This document shows positions 44,625-56,000 of a stretch of DNA of 64,000 nucleotides, in pieces; position 1 is the first letter of the stretch, and each line of letters begins with the position of its first letter. The DNA is taken from positions 7,699,471-7,763,470 of the forward strand of contig CM071586.1 in NCBI GenBank assembly GCA_036426205.1. The letters run 5' to 3'. Source of the stretch: Ascaphus truei. Taxonomy: Eukaryota; Chordata; Amphibia; Anura; Ascaphidae. A model generated the notes under the pieces. The model saw only the letters and a program-made list of their open reading frames with translations, did not search any database and was not told the origin of the DNA. Position numbers and translations under genes: made by a program.

Positions 44625-46781
44625 AGCATGAGAAGAACAAAGAGAAGCACCACAGACCTTACCTAACATACCCCCCCACCTCCTTTCCACCCCCCTCCTC
44701 CCCCCTTTTTTTTGTGTGTGTTCTATGATATATTATTAATGATTACCAATATTGGTTTATTACCTTATAATTTATACCATTCACAAGATTGTTCAGTTAA
44801 TTTACTAGTTTAATGTGAGTCGCCCGGCCAATTAGGGCTCGAAAAGCCGGCGGACCCACCCAACTTGTGTCTTAAGTGTAAATCTCTTGCAGTTATACAA
44901 CAAATTATATGTCATGTTATGTTGTACTATATATCAGTAAAACTCAATAAAAAAAAAATTCCGTTAAAAAAAAAAAGATGACTTCACTAAATCCAAGATG
45001 GCCGGCGTCACATGGTATTTCAGCCAATCAGAGTGTGGAATTGGTTCCCACGATCTGATTGGCTGAAATACCATGTGACGCCTGCTTCGTGACATCATCT
45101 TAAAGGCAAATGAAGCACAGCTATTCAGATTGGCTGGCATCAGTCCCTTTAAGTAACATCATGTAAAAAAAAAAATTAAAGTCAGAACATGGTTTTAACA
45201 GCCAATCAGGTGGCTGTAACCATTTTCAGGCTAAATGTGACATCATAAGCCCTATTTAGGCCGTGACGCCTCATTTGAGCCCAAGAAGACGAAGAGACAA
45301 CAACGGTTGGGATACCATGGGGTTTTTTGGATTGACAGATGAAGATAGAAGATAAAGAAGATCAAGAAATAATGACAGATGAAGATAGAAGAGTGATTAA
45401 AGAAAGAAAAAAGAAGATTGGGTACCTGATCCGGATCTTCATGGCGGATGGCATCGGATGCTGTTGGAGGCCTTCAAGGTACGTGAGCTTCCTGTTACCC
45501 CGGGAGTCGGAGGGCCACCGCTTCTAATGGCAAGTAATATATTGAATGTTTGTAAATGTCTCTTTTTACAGGATTTTTCATTGGATGTATTTGTTGATTT
45601 TTGGGGGAGGCACATTGACTGATAATATATTAATCTGTACCACTTTAGGGTAGAGATGAATACATTATTATGACAATATTTGGGGGCATTTGTGGCTTGG
45701 TATTGCTGTTGGTTGTTTTCATTTCAATTTCTTATGTGGATGTGATTGTTTTTTTTCTGCTTAATGCTAATAAAATGTTTGCGATTTGTGTTCGTTTGTA
45801 GTTAATGTTGTATTATGTTAGCTAATGCGTTTTATGGTTATTTCAGATATTGTTTGAATTTATTTCTTTGTCTTTTAATGTTTACATTCATTATTGTTGT
45901 AGTAATTCATTGGTTTAATTAGTTAGTGTTACTATTCATTTTGAGTTGGTTTAGGAATTAATTGGTTTCATTGGTTAATGGTTTAATTAATTCATTGTTG
46001 GTGTTGTTATTGCTTGTATTCATTGGATTAGGTGGCTACTGTTTTAATTTACTTTATTTAGGTATACTAATGCAGTGTTTAATAATGGGCAAATAATCTA
46101 TTATCCATATCTGGATAATAGTTATTTTGCACATTACTGTACTGTATGGGTTTGGGCGGAGGAGGGGGTGGGTGGGTTCGTGTATTGATGTTTGTTAAAT
46201 CTTTTTTTAATATACATGTGTTTCATAGTGTAGATGTACAGAGGGTCTCCGGAGCTGACCCGCGTTGGTTTTATGTCCGGGTACCCCCTGCTTCCCGAGA
46301 TACAGGCACCTTTATGGGGTGCCAGTATCCCCTGCAGTTTCAAGCTTACGCGTCACGTGACCGGGACATTTAAATTCTGCAGTGGATACCGGCACCCCAT
46401 AACGGGGCCTGTATCTCCTGAAGTAGGGTGTCCTCGGACCTGAAACCAATGCGGTTCAGCTCCGGAGACCCCCTGCTCATGTACACTATTAAAATGATTT
46501 TAATTAGTGTACGATCGCCTGTAACAGCCTGCATGGAGATGGCAAATCTCCATGCAAATGTTACATGCGGCTTTTTTTTCTATCAGCTAGCATATGTGAA
46601 GTTTAAGAACGCTAGCAGGGGGGAAAAAAGCAACACGTACGCTGTGGGTGTTTTGAGCACGTACGTTAAAAAATGGGCTCAAGGCCTTAGTGAATCACGT
46701 CCCCGGCCTCACTTTTTAACGGACGTGCTTTTTTTGAACATCAGAACGCAAACCCATTGAGCTTAGTGCATAGCCCCCTGA

Positions 46782-48860
46782 GAGTTTTCTTCTTTCCTCA
46801 TATCGGAAGCATATAAGAAAAGTGTCTGTATTCCAAAGCCCCGGGAAGACCCTTATTGATGCCTTACTCCACCGCAGCTCCAGTTAGAGAGATATAGGTT
46901 GGAATGCTGAATCAAATAACAAAATATACATAAACTTATTTAAAGTATACTTTATGCCGTATTGGTTTGTTATATCTAGAGTGGAATCTTGAATAATGTT
47001 TAGAATTGTAATACTGTTTACAATTATAATCCATATAGCCACCTTTATGGTAGAACTTTGTAATTACATAGTGCTTAACATTTATACTTGATGCTGCCTC
47101 CTCAGGGGTATAATAGATTCCCCACTAACCCTTCTGGGTCCTTTACACTGGATAATAGGTTTATGCTGTCCGAGTAGAAGCAGAAGCCAGGAGGATTAAT
47201 GAGAAATGTCAATACCTCTGTTATGCATAATATATATATATATGTTATCACAGGGACAAAGGGGGCAGCCATGTTGAATTAGTAATGAGAGTAATTATAG
47301 TGAACGAGAGGATTAGAGAGACTGCAGTATATTGAGATTTTACATGAATTTCTCTGCATTCTGAATCATAAATCGGTAATCAGTGAAGATACAGCAGATT
47401 CTCTGTCACAAATGACATCATTAATCGAAGATGGCAGCCTCTAACATCTTAGGCTGTGGCCAGGGTGAAGAGAAGTGCAAGCGAGCGCGATCAGCTTGCC
47501 GAATCTGGGTGCACACGTCCAAAGTGTGTGTGCGCGCTTGTGCACGTGTGCTTGCCCCGGCGCTCTGCTTGGGGAGACACAGAAATTTGATTTTAGGTGC
47601 GATGGCGCCCCCCCACCCACGCTCGCAACTTTTAACTGGACAGGAAAAAGCTCATGCTCAATCAGCGCCTGACGGCACACCTCTCGAGCGTCAGTGAGCT
47701 TCTCTTCATCCTGGCCGCAGCTTTAGCTTCACATTTACTTTCTACTTTGTCATCCTATACACAAACTGTACAGTCAAATATTCTAGTGATTTTCCATTGC
47801 AGCAAAATATTCATATCAAATAATGTTTTAGGAGACTTCTTAAAAATGGCCACTGACGTGTATTTTCTAATAACGATTCTATATCTTGGACAAAATCACT
47901 ACAACTTTGGAGCCCCTGAAACCCTACAACTTCATGCAGGTCCGATCTATTAAAGCAGCAACAATGCCCACCTAAAATGGGGGATCCTCAGGTTCCCAAG
48001 ATAACAGTGATTATTTATACTAGATAGGAATACTTTTCCAGGGTGCTTAATTTTGCCTCTGGTGGTGATGTCAGTAAAGCAGGAAATGTCTATTGGTGAT
48101 TGTGCACCTATAGTGCCTTTTCTCTTTCTTAACTCGCAATTAAAATCATAATATCCCAGAAACCAAAGGGTCCCTTGAGGTCATATGTGCATGTAATCAG
48201 CTAAGATAATGTAAGTTAAAAAAAATTGGGGGTGGGGGGTAAGATTGCTACTTTAACTCGCCCATAATGTAAGCAGTGTGTATCATATACGGTATTCCAT
48301 GCAATTTTCCCTTGTATGATTGAGACCCAAAGGTAGCTTTCACTTTATTGCAAATCCTATAGATCAGTGTCCTTGTGAAATTCCACAATGCTGTGATTGT
48401 GGAAAAAGGTGCAGCAACTGTCCACACATGTGGGGAGTGGAAATCCTACAGAACTTTTAATTGTGCAAAATTGCCAGTGAAAAATCCACACAGGATATGT
48501 GTCACAGGAACACATTTTTTTTATATATTTAGATGTCAATCAGATGTGTGCTTCCAGCCTTCTAACTTCTACTTTTTCAGCCATCATTCGATGTCTTTCT
48601 TGCAAACTTTCTTGACTATTTTTCTGTGGAATTTCTAAACTCCTACTGCACAATTTCTCAACAAAACACATGATGAATTAAAAAAAAAAAATAAAAATAA
48701 AAAATAATAATAATAATAATAAAAAAAAACACGGAACTGCAATGGAACTGGAATATGTTGTGATAAATGGTAATGGAGTAAACAGACAATTACACTTTGC
48801 TCATAAGGTGACTAGTTATTGATAGATGTTGCTCACATAATCTTCTCGTTTCCCACTCAC
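46782..48860. other. LRRC8 intron, proximal part, no gene recognised
   Basis: 46782-46890 is the displaced outer part of the palindromic repeat at about 27870-28441. The remainder is mostly unrecognised sequence with incidental ORFs and an A-rich microsatellite at 48679-48730. Confidence 0.5.
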
Positions 48861-48998
48861 CTGCAAGCTAGCAGAAAATACAGATATCATGAGCATCAAA
48901 ATGTTTATGTAGTCGGATATAACATCCCACCATGGTTTCAGAATTCTAAGTGCAGGATTCTGTTCGCTGAAATGGCGGAGTTCAGCCAGTGGAATCAT
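48861..48998 (-). CDS. LRRC8-family anion channel subunit, first coding exon
   Basis: 46 codons starting MIPLAELRHFSEQNPALRIL, then KPWWDVISDY and the first membrane segment (INILMLMISVFSASLQ). This matches the invariant LRRC8 N-terminus, whose buried helix lines the cytosolic mouth of the pore. The ATG at 48998 is chosen because MIP begins most LRRC8 proteins; a longer in-frame start upstream has no family support. It ends at the donor CAG|GTGAGT (48855-48861), phase 0, joining the exon at 13821-16166. TTTTTAG at 49013-49019 may be the acceptor from an upstream non-coding exon, so the exon could begin near 49012. The 5' UTR exon and promoter were not identified. Confidence 0.9.
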
Positions 48999-49019
48999 GT
49001 TCTCACAACGAACTAAAAA

Positions 49020-49598
49020 GATACAATTAAACTCTGTTCTAAAATATATGCTCACAAAAAGTTAAAATAATGTATGAATAGATGTTCATAAAATGCAATC
49101 ATGTATAATATAAAGGTATAGTGCAATCAAAAATAATTTAAAAAACACAACAAAAATGAACATCGTTTGGGCATTTACCATCTCCCAATATTTAAAAAAA
49201 AAAAAATATCACGAAATCCAATTATTTTTATTGCTACAAAAACTATACAAAAATGACTACCCTTTCCATATTGCACTTTTTACACACCTATCATATAACA
49301 CAAATACAATCTAACTACACAGCTACCAAAAAAATGCCATTCATGCATACTGTATCATACAGAAGTACATAAGAAAAATATAAATCATCTAATTTATACT
49401 TAAATTAGGCTGCTCCTCCTTCTCTTACCGTGCACCCCAAAACTGGTACAACCTACCGGAGACTATCACATCCACCACCAATTTAAGTTCTTTCAAAACT
49501 AAGGCTGTCTCACATTTTAATCTGGTCTGTAACTTTTACATACTACTATAATATATATTATCTTTAACTGTGCATGCAATGTCTTGTATGTAATGTAC
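49020..49598. other. No gene recognised
   Basis: AT-rich flanking DNA, A-run at 49194-49206. 49400-49560 resembles a degraded LINE 3' region; this is weak. Confidence 0.4.
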
Positions 49599-50358
49599 AG
49601 TGGTGTGAAAAAGAAAGTACACCCTCTTTGAATTCTATGGTTCTACATATCAGGACATAATAACTATCATCTGTTCCTTAGCAGATCTAAAAATGAGGTA
49701 AATACAACCTCAGATGAACAACAACACATGACATATTACACCGTCATGATTTATTTAACAAAAATAAAGCCAAAATGGAGAAGCCATATGTGAAAAACCA
49801 AGTATACCTTATGATTCAATAGCTTGTAGAACCACCTTTAGCAGCAATAACGTGAAGTACTCGTTTTCTGTATGACTTTATCAGTCGAAGAGAAGCCCCC
49901 TAGCGACGCTATTCAATTGAATCCAAGATTTTAAAAGTTCACATCTAACTGTTGAATACTTCAATCACAATGACTGTCACATATGAATATAATGTCCCTC
50001 GTAGCCACGTTGTAATACAGTGGTGTGGTCTCCTCAATAGCCTCTGACCCGAGGTATATCTTATATGAGGTAAACCAGTTTTAATGAAAGCAAATAACTC
50101 ACTGTTTGTACGTGGGATCCAGACAGCGTCGGCGTGCTCCAACCAGGGTAGGTACAAAAGTATCTCTATGATAAAGCACGAGCCTCCGTGAGAAACGTAT
50201 AAGAGTTAGTCTCTTTGCTATATGTGCAATAAAGCTTTTGTACTTTGTCAAGAAGTCCCGGTCTGCAATCTTTATCAAAAGGCAGCTGCACCCCCTCACC
50301 TATCTACACCTTTGACTTTATCAGTCTCTCACATTGTTGTTGTGCAATTTTGGCCCAG
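49599..50358 (+). mobile_element. Tc1-like transposon terminal fragment
   Basis: Begins ACAGTGGTGTGAAAAAGAAA, followed by GTACACCCTCTTTGAATTC, a vertebrate Tc1-family left end. It continues after a nested insertion with TCTCACATTGTTGTTGTGCA and stops without transposase coding sequence. Confidence 0.75.
49887..50312 (+). mobile_element. 426-bp insertion inside the Tc1 fragment
   Basis: Flanked by a 14-bp duplication TGACTTTATCAGTC (49873-49886 and 50313-50326), so a retroposition-like event. AATAAA lies at 50229-50234. The content is not recognised; a truncated Penelope terminal repeat is possible. Confidence 0.7.
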
Positions 50359-50616
50359 AGGCAGAGAGAAAGTACAGTTATTCATTTAGTAACAAATATT
50401 AACCGGGGTCTTTTTGGAGAATATTCCAGTGTTTTTGGAATATTTTCCTAATGTGTTTAGAGGAGTTTGTGTATCTTGTAACGAAAGGTATTGATATTTT
50501 GCCTTTCTCACCTCTGTGATCCTTACTTTCTTTAGACTAAAAAGACAACAAATCTTTTCTCTCCATCTTTGTGACTTTGTTGTAAGCCTCATCCACCAAT
50601 TCTTTTTTGTATTTTC

Positions 50617-50796
50617 TTTCTGTGAATTTGTATGGGATGGGAGTCTAGAACGACTCATGACATTCCTGACAACACTTAATTACAACCCCTATAGTTTAAA
50701 GTTCACGTATAAATTCAGTCAAACCCAAATTGACTTTTTAGATCTACAGCTATATGTTTTAAATGGGGTGTTAGAAACTAAAACATATGTACAGTA
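50617..50796 (+). pseudogene. Penelope-like RT fragment
   Basis: The frame reads FVWDGSLERLMTFLTTLNYN, then LKFTYKFSQTQIDFLDLQLY, the post-active-site segment of Penelope RT (compare 39500-39620). No other domain is present. Confidence 0.7.
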
Positions 50797-51010
50797 CCGA
50801 CACACTTTATTCTCGCTTGGCTAGTCCCGCGAATTCGGGTATACCCGGGTGTATTCAGGTTTCGGATCGTTTTCTGCCAGAGTGCATTGCGTTATTTTCC
50901 CGGCAGGAATTTAAGCATTTTATTCCGGCTGGTTGCAATACTGCAATGCTGTGTAAATACACATGGTGGCGCTTGCGAGCTGTTCTCTTTGAAGCCGTCC
51001 CCTATAATGA
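50797..51010 (-). mobile_element. MITE end related to 5150-5350
   Basis: Read inverted, it matches 5150-5350 block by block (CAGCTCGCAAGCGCC, AATAAAATGC, AATAACGCAATGCACTC) and ends in CGAGAATAAAGTGTGTCGGTACTG-like sequence next to TA. Followed at 51028-51080 by a scrap of foldback arm (TGATGACGTCACTTAAAGGG). Confidence 0.6.
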
Positions 51011-51099
51011 ATTGTCGACAAAAAAAAATGATGACGTCACTTAAAGGGAATGAAAGCACAGCCAATCAGAATGGCTTTGCTTTTATCAACACAATTACC

Positions 51100-52796
51100 C
51101 CCCCCCCTATTTGACCAGATTAAAAAAGAAGACTTGGAAACGTGGAAAAAACACCAAATTTCTTGGTTCGGAAGAATAGTCTCCGTAAAAATGAACGTCC
51201 TCCCACGGTTACTATATTACTTCCAAACCCTCCCCATCGTAGTGCCACGCCCGGCTCTAAAGAACATCCAGTCACTAATACTCCAATTCATTTGGAACGA
51301 TAAGAGACCTAGGGTCCCAAGGTCAGTGATGCTCTCCTCAAGAGCAAGAGGAGGCATGGGGGTCCCCGACTTAGTCAGATATTACCTCGCAGCACAATTG
51401 AAGCAGGCTGTAGTTTGGAATTGCGACCCAGCTTCGGCCTGTTGGCTCGCAATAGAGTCCCATTACACACAGCCCCACTCCATCCAGGTGGCACTCTGGA
51501 CCACAGGAGGGAGAGGGAGTTGGCCACAGAGGTTTGGCCTCTGAGCAATGAGATGCACGTGGGACGCATGGCTCAAAAGCAAATGGAAGTATGGTCTGCT
51601 AGCTTCTCACTCCTAGCTCACCCCACTCTTTGGGAACCCTAACTTCCCGCCAGGGTGTTCCACAAGTCAATTTGACCAATTCCAGGGTCACAATATTAGG
51701 ATGGTTGCCGATCTACTGCAGAAGTGAGAGATCCTAACTTTTCAGGCATTAAAGAACAAATTCCAGACCCAAGATCTTCATCTATTTAAATATCTTCAAC
51801 TTAGGCACTTCCTACACTCACTGTCTCCAACCTCCAAATTCCCCCCACTAACCCGGTTTGAAACCCTATGTCTCAAAGACATATATCAGAGAGGCCTGAT
51901 ATCACAGATATACAAAAGCACGGAACCGACATCAGACCCCCCGAAACACCGCTATATGCAAAAATGGTCGGACGAACTAGGTCTCCCAATAGACCTGGAA
52001 GACTGGGAGGATATTTGGGAGCAAGCCCCTAAAACCTCAATTTGTTCGACAATAAAAGAAAACATCTATAAAATTATATTCCAGTGGTACCTGACCCCGG
52101 CTAGGCTGAGCCCGGTCTACCCCAGCACACTGGACCTGTGCTGGAGGGGATGTGGTCAAAAGGGAGACATGGCCCACATTTGGTGGTCATGTCCGGAGAT
52201 CCAGAAGTTCTGGACCAAGATCCAGACACTTATCTATGAGATCACTGGAATCCCCCTCCCCCTGGACCCTCTGACCATGGTGCTGAGCAAACCCATTGAC
52301 GACCTCCCCCCACCAATGTCCCGGCTGATCAGGGCCATACTGACAGCGGCCAGATGCTCTATAGCGGCAGCCTGGAAACAGATTAAGGCCCCCTCGAGAA
52401 CCACAGTAGTGAGAAGGGTTAATGAGGTCATGACTATGGAGAAGCTTACAGCTAAGCTCCAAAAGAAAATGCCCCAGTTCTGGAACACATGGGACCCTTG
52501 GATCGAGAGATAAACCCCCAAAAATTCAAAGCACCTAAGTCTAGCAGCCACCCCCAAACAATTGGGATCTGCACGGGGACACCTCTGGGCAAGCCCACAT
52601 ACCCCCCTCCCATGTTTGTCTCCTCCCTCCCCCTCCCCCCTCCTCTTCCCCTTACTTTTTTTCCTACTGAAAACGGAAAACTGTTATTGGTCCTTCTCTG
52701 AAAGTAATGAGCTGAAATGTTGTGGGCCCACGACACTACTATATGTAAAATTATCTATGACTGTGACCAATAAAAAAATTGTTACAAAAAAAAAAG
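51100..52796 (+). mobile_element. 5'-truncated L1-clade (Tx1-like) retrotransposon
   Basis: 51104-51544 encodes WKKHQISWFGRIVSVKMNVL and IWNDKRPRVPRSVM. After several frameshifts 51956-52513 encodes DLCWRGCGQKGDMAHIWWSC, the cysteine-histidine motif at the end of L1-clade ORF2. A 3' UTR with CCAATAAA (52768-52775) and a poly-A tail follow. It differs in sequence from the two L1s in the intron, so it is a separate lineage. Confidence 0.82.
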
Positions 52797-52802
52797 CAAG
52801 GG

Positions 52803-53162
52803 ATGGCAGACTTAGACGAACCTGATATTGAAGCCTTAAGTGATTTGACATCTCTCTTTCAAGAATCTTCTAGGGTACCAGGAGAGGGTCCTTTTACGGA
52901 CCTTAGACCTCAATCTAAGTTTATGCTACCACAAGACATGCGCGCAAACGTCGAAGTCTTCACAAAACTTATAAACAGAGACCTACTGTAGAGAACTTTC
53001 ATTATTATAAAGACAGTGGGAACCTGAGTACTAAAGAAAGAGAGTCCCTCAGGGACTTGAGAGATAACAATAACATTGTGATAAAGCCTTTATACAAGGG
53101 GGTTAATACAGTTATCCTCAACAGATTAGATCAAGGAGAACCTACAGTACATTTACTTTCAT
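52803..53162 (+). pseudogene. Penelope-like N-terminal fragment
   Basis: 52803-52991: ALSDLTSLFQESSRVPGEGP and MLPQDMRANVEVFTKLINRD. After a frameshift, STKERESLRDLRDNNNIVIK and VNTVILNRLD, the pre-RT IKxxDKGGNTVI block of Penelope elements. Truncated before the RT. Confidence 0.7.
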
Positions 53163-53520
53163 AGTTACATAATAGATGAGGTTGGGGAAAAAAAGACATA
53201 CGTCCATCAAGTTCAAGCTATGTTAAATTTAGACAACAGATACTTACAGTATATTGATCCAGAGGAAGGCAAACAAAAAACCCCAGTGAAATATAATCAA
53301 ATGATATCTCATAAGGGGAAAAATAAATTCCTTCCTGACTCCAAAAAATGGATTTCTCTCTGGATCAACATCCTTCCCATGTTTACTTATTTGGTATATC
53401 CCTGTATACCTTTCCCAACTAAAAAGGTATCCAACCTTTTTTTTTTATTCAAGATTTACTACGGTGTGGTGTGTCGTCGTGTGTTCCAGAGTTAGGCTTT
53501 GGGCCATAAACTTCAATTGC
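53163..53520. repeat. Dispersed amphibian-type repeat
   Basis: TAGATGAGGTTGGGGAAAAA, GACATACGTCCATCAAGTTC, TAAATTCCTTCCTGACTCCA: phrases I recognise as common in interspersed repeats of amphibian genomes, probably a LINE 3' region. The family is not named with confidence. Confidence 0.5.
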
Positions 53521-54309
53521 AATGAATAGGGCATCCTTCACACCTCTAGCGAATTTGTGACATGCAGGTAGAACCAGCTGAAACTTTAGGCCGAGGCGAT
53601 TTGTGGCCTAGGGGGAGGTGTGGTGGATGTGTGACGGTGGCGTGCCGTTACGTCACATGAGTGGTTCGTCGTCATTGCCCGGACCTCGCACGTGACCAGG
53701 CCGTCGCGCGTCAAAATCAAAAGATTTTGTCTGCTCGGCAATCGCGCGCAGGGTCACGCTCCCGATGGCCGTCCTCAGAGGCATGGCCTTTTGGTCGCGC
53801 TAAACGTGGACGCGGCCTTACATTCCAGGCTCATGTCAGTGCTCTCACCTGGGAAGGAGAAACTAATAAACAGGACCAGAGAAGCAGAGGATTTTGGGAG
53901 AATAGCAACCAGTCTCCCTGATACAGTGACCAATCGTTAAAGCAGCAAACCATGAAATCCTATGTTTAAAAATAAATAATAAGTTCTGTAGTATTAAATA
54001 ACAGTGACTGATTTTTATTTATATTTTTATTCAACTCAATGCCAATTTATGCGTTTTAAAGCATCCTTTGATTTCTATAGCAAGTTTTAAACCACATCCC
54101 AAGCAGTGCAAGATATTTGCAACACTTTCCTGTTTGTGATAATGTATTGCCAATGTTCCCAGTAGTTTGAGTTGCAAAGTGTAACAATAGATAATGTTAC
54201 CATGGTAATATAAGGATACAATAGCTGCTGAGTTACGTTGACTGAACGGTTGATTTAAAATCGGAAAGGCAGACATATATTTTTTAAATTATCCTTAAAA
54301 AAAAAAATA
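53521..54309. other. No gene recognised; CpG-rich block 53600-53830
   Basis: The CpG-rich block (GTGACGGTGGCGTGCCGTTACG) resembles the GC-rich MITE cores in texture. No inverted ends were found. The rest is AT-rich. Confidence 0.4.
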
Positions 54310-55744
54310 TTATTTTTCTTTTACACAGGAACACACACAACACTTTATTTATTTATAAAAAATGTTTTACCAGGAAATAATACATTGAGAGTTTTTAAAT
54401 GTGTCCTCCGCACAAAGTTATGATGGTAATTTATGATTACATGAAAAGAACAGAGGTTATACGTTATATTTACAGACATTTCATGGACAGTTGTAGATAA
54501 TATGTTATGCGCCTATGTAACAGTTACAGACAAGATTAAAATGTGAGAGCTGAAGTCTTGAAAGAACTTAAAGTGGAGGCTGATTTGAGAGTCTCTGGTA
54601 GATTGTTCCAGTCGTGTGGTGCACGGTAACAAGAGTAGGCACGACCGGATTCTTTCTTGCATCTTGAGACAGTGAGCAATCTTTTGGGGTCAGATCTCAG
54701 GTGATAAGAGCAAGTGTGGTAGGTGGGAGGAGTTTGTACAGACAGGCGTGTAGCATGCCCAAAAAGTATTTGACGGCAAGACGTGAAAAATGTACTTTGT
54801 ATCTGAACTCAAGTGATGGCCAATCTAGTTCTTGGAGCATTTCGCAGATACAGTATGTGTTGTAGTTACATTTTAGGACAAAAAGCGGCATATTGATTTG
54901 TAGAGGGTGTCTACTGTAGTTTGGAAAGGGGAATTTGGGGTGCTGTACCATATACTATGACCCCAGAGTGTATAATTGGCATTGGCATCTATTGTGCGAT
55001 GCACTTTTTAACCAGCTTACTTAAAGAGAATTTGTTCCTATAAAGGCATAGGTTTTGGATCCAATCCAAAATGCAACCTAAATGTTACATGGAAGTCAAG
55101 CCATATTTAAAACTAGTGATGGGGTAGAATGGTTTTAGAGTTGGCTCTTATCTGTGGCTCTGTCATTGGCAGCTTTAGAAATGTAGCCTGAGTCCCAAAT
55201 ATTATAGTTACAGTTTTGTCAGTGTTTAAAAACAGTTTGGTTTGGGAAATAAGATTGGAGTACGTGTCCAAGGTCAGACAGGCATGGTGTCACGAGGGAG
55301 ACTCCAGGAGCAGGTAGGATCTCGGTGGCCGGAACAGCGGGAGCAGGCAAGATCATTGGGTTCAAAGGCTGAGGTTGGTGGCAAGCAGCAAGTCGGATCG
55401 TCGTGGGCAAGCAGGGGTCGGTGGCAAGCAGCATCGTCGTGGCAACATGCAGAGGTTTAGCAACAGGAAGGTAGCTGCAGGACAGGGGAGCAGGAACTGA
55501 GACTACGGAGCAGGGACAGGTCTGGGACTTGCTAGCAGGAAACAGACTGGGGCAATCTAGTTAAATAGCAAGGGCCTTTAATATGAACAGGACTCCAATA
55601 CAGAACAAGACTGGTACAGGAACAGATACAGGAACAAGCTGTGGCATAGGCAATGGCATGGAGTCTGACATTAAGCAAAGGCAAGGAACCAAACAGGAAG
55701 CAGGCACTATAAGCACAGAGAACAGGAGTAACAAGAGGAGACAC

Positions 55745-55778
<34 letters not shown>

Positions 55779-55990
55779 TCCAGAGAAGACAGAAAGCAGC
55801 AGCACACCCGCTGGACAAGGAAAGGAACTATGGCTAGCAGCAGGATGTCTAGGAGACCCTGACACAAGGGCTGTGCGATGGTCATCCGCATACATGTGCT
55901 TTGAAGGTAGATCATTAATGAAGACTGAACAGAGTAGGGGGCCCATAACAGAGCCTTGCGGACCCCACAGGTGACAGCCAAAGAGATAGA
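54310..55990 (-). mobile_element. L2/CR1-like LINE relic, interrupted
   Basis: On the minus strand: RT active-site region near 55990-55870 (GSVMGPLLCSVFINDLPS, KHMYADD); an unrelated insertion (about 55262-55862); then LFLNTDKTVTIIFGTQATFL and the thumb region; and at 54580-54950 the C-terminal APHDWNNLPETLKSASTLSS block. Multiple stops. Same kind of element as the fragment at 6262-6426. Confidence 0.72.
55262..55862. mobile_element. Insertion within the LINE relic, containing a (GACA)n microsatellite
   Basis: Interrupts LINE sequence recognisable on both sides. It begins near TCCAAGGTCAGACAGG and ends near AGACCCTGACACAAGG, and includes (AGAC)n at 55743-55785. Element type unknown; its boundaries are approximate. 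Confidence 0.5.
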
Positions 55991-56000
55991 CTCACATTGG

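Larger units (their letters stand above)
32633..44974 (+). mobile_element. Long L1 retrotransposon, interrupted by three later insertions
   Basis: 15-bp target duplication AAGATGACTTCACTA at 32618-32632 and 44975-44989. The poly-A tail lies just before the right copy. It contains a 5' UTR, ORF1 (32774-33730), an inter-ORF region, ORF2 in pieces (35296-43870) and a 3' UTR (about 44625-44974). Insertions: MITE 35624-35983, Penelope-like element 36804-42079, CR1 fragment about 43872-44624. Without these it is about 5.9 kb, close to full length. It landed at the centre of foldback element 2. Confidence 0.9.
28445..46778. mobile_element. Foldback element 2 (giant inverted-repeat transposon) with nested insertions
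   Basis: Terminal inverted repeats GGGGGTCATGCACTAAGCTC at the left and a form with two changes at the right, flanked by TGA duplicated at 28442-28444 and 46779-46781. The split older repeat (CCACAC-TGA-GAGTTTTC) confirms the target. Arms of about 1.8 kb pair 28445-29828 + 30681-30770 + 32174-32632 with 44975-46778. Shared blocks include AATCTATTATCCATATCTGG and ACTGATAATATATTAATCTG. Removing the solo LTR, the TIR element and the L1 leaves an almost perfect foldback of about 3.7 kb without a transposase. The 3-bp target and GG-rich ends suggest a PIF/Harbinger-type non-autonomous element; that class is inference. Confidence 0.8.
16167..48860 (-). other. LRRC8 intron between the two coding exons (32.7 kb)
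   Basis: Donor CAG|GTGAGT at 48855-48861 and acceptor CAACAG at 16167-16172, phase 0 after codon 46. The amino-acid join (ASLQ|LSYEKMLCVP) matches the conserved LRRC8 N-terminus (LQ-V-TQDK-ICLP in mammalian members), so the exons belong together. Nearly the whole intron is nested transposons. Confidence 0.88.

Noticed and set aside
47431..47953. ORFs of 65-99 residues around 47.4-47.9 kb
   Set aside because: No domain, no splice-consistent extension, overlapping frames on both strands.
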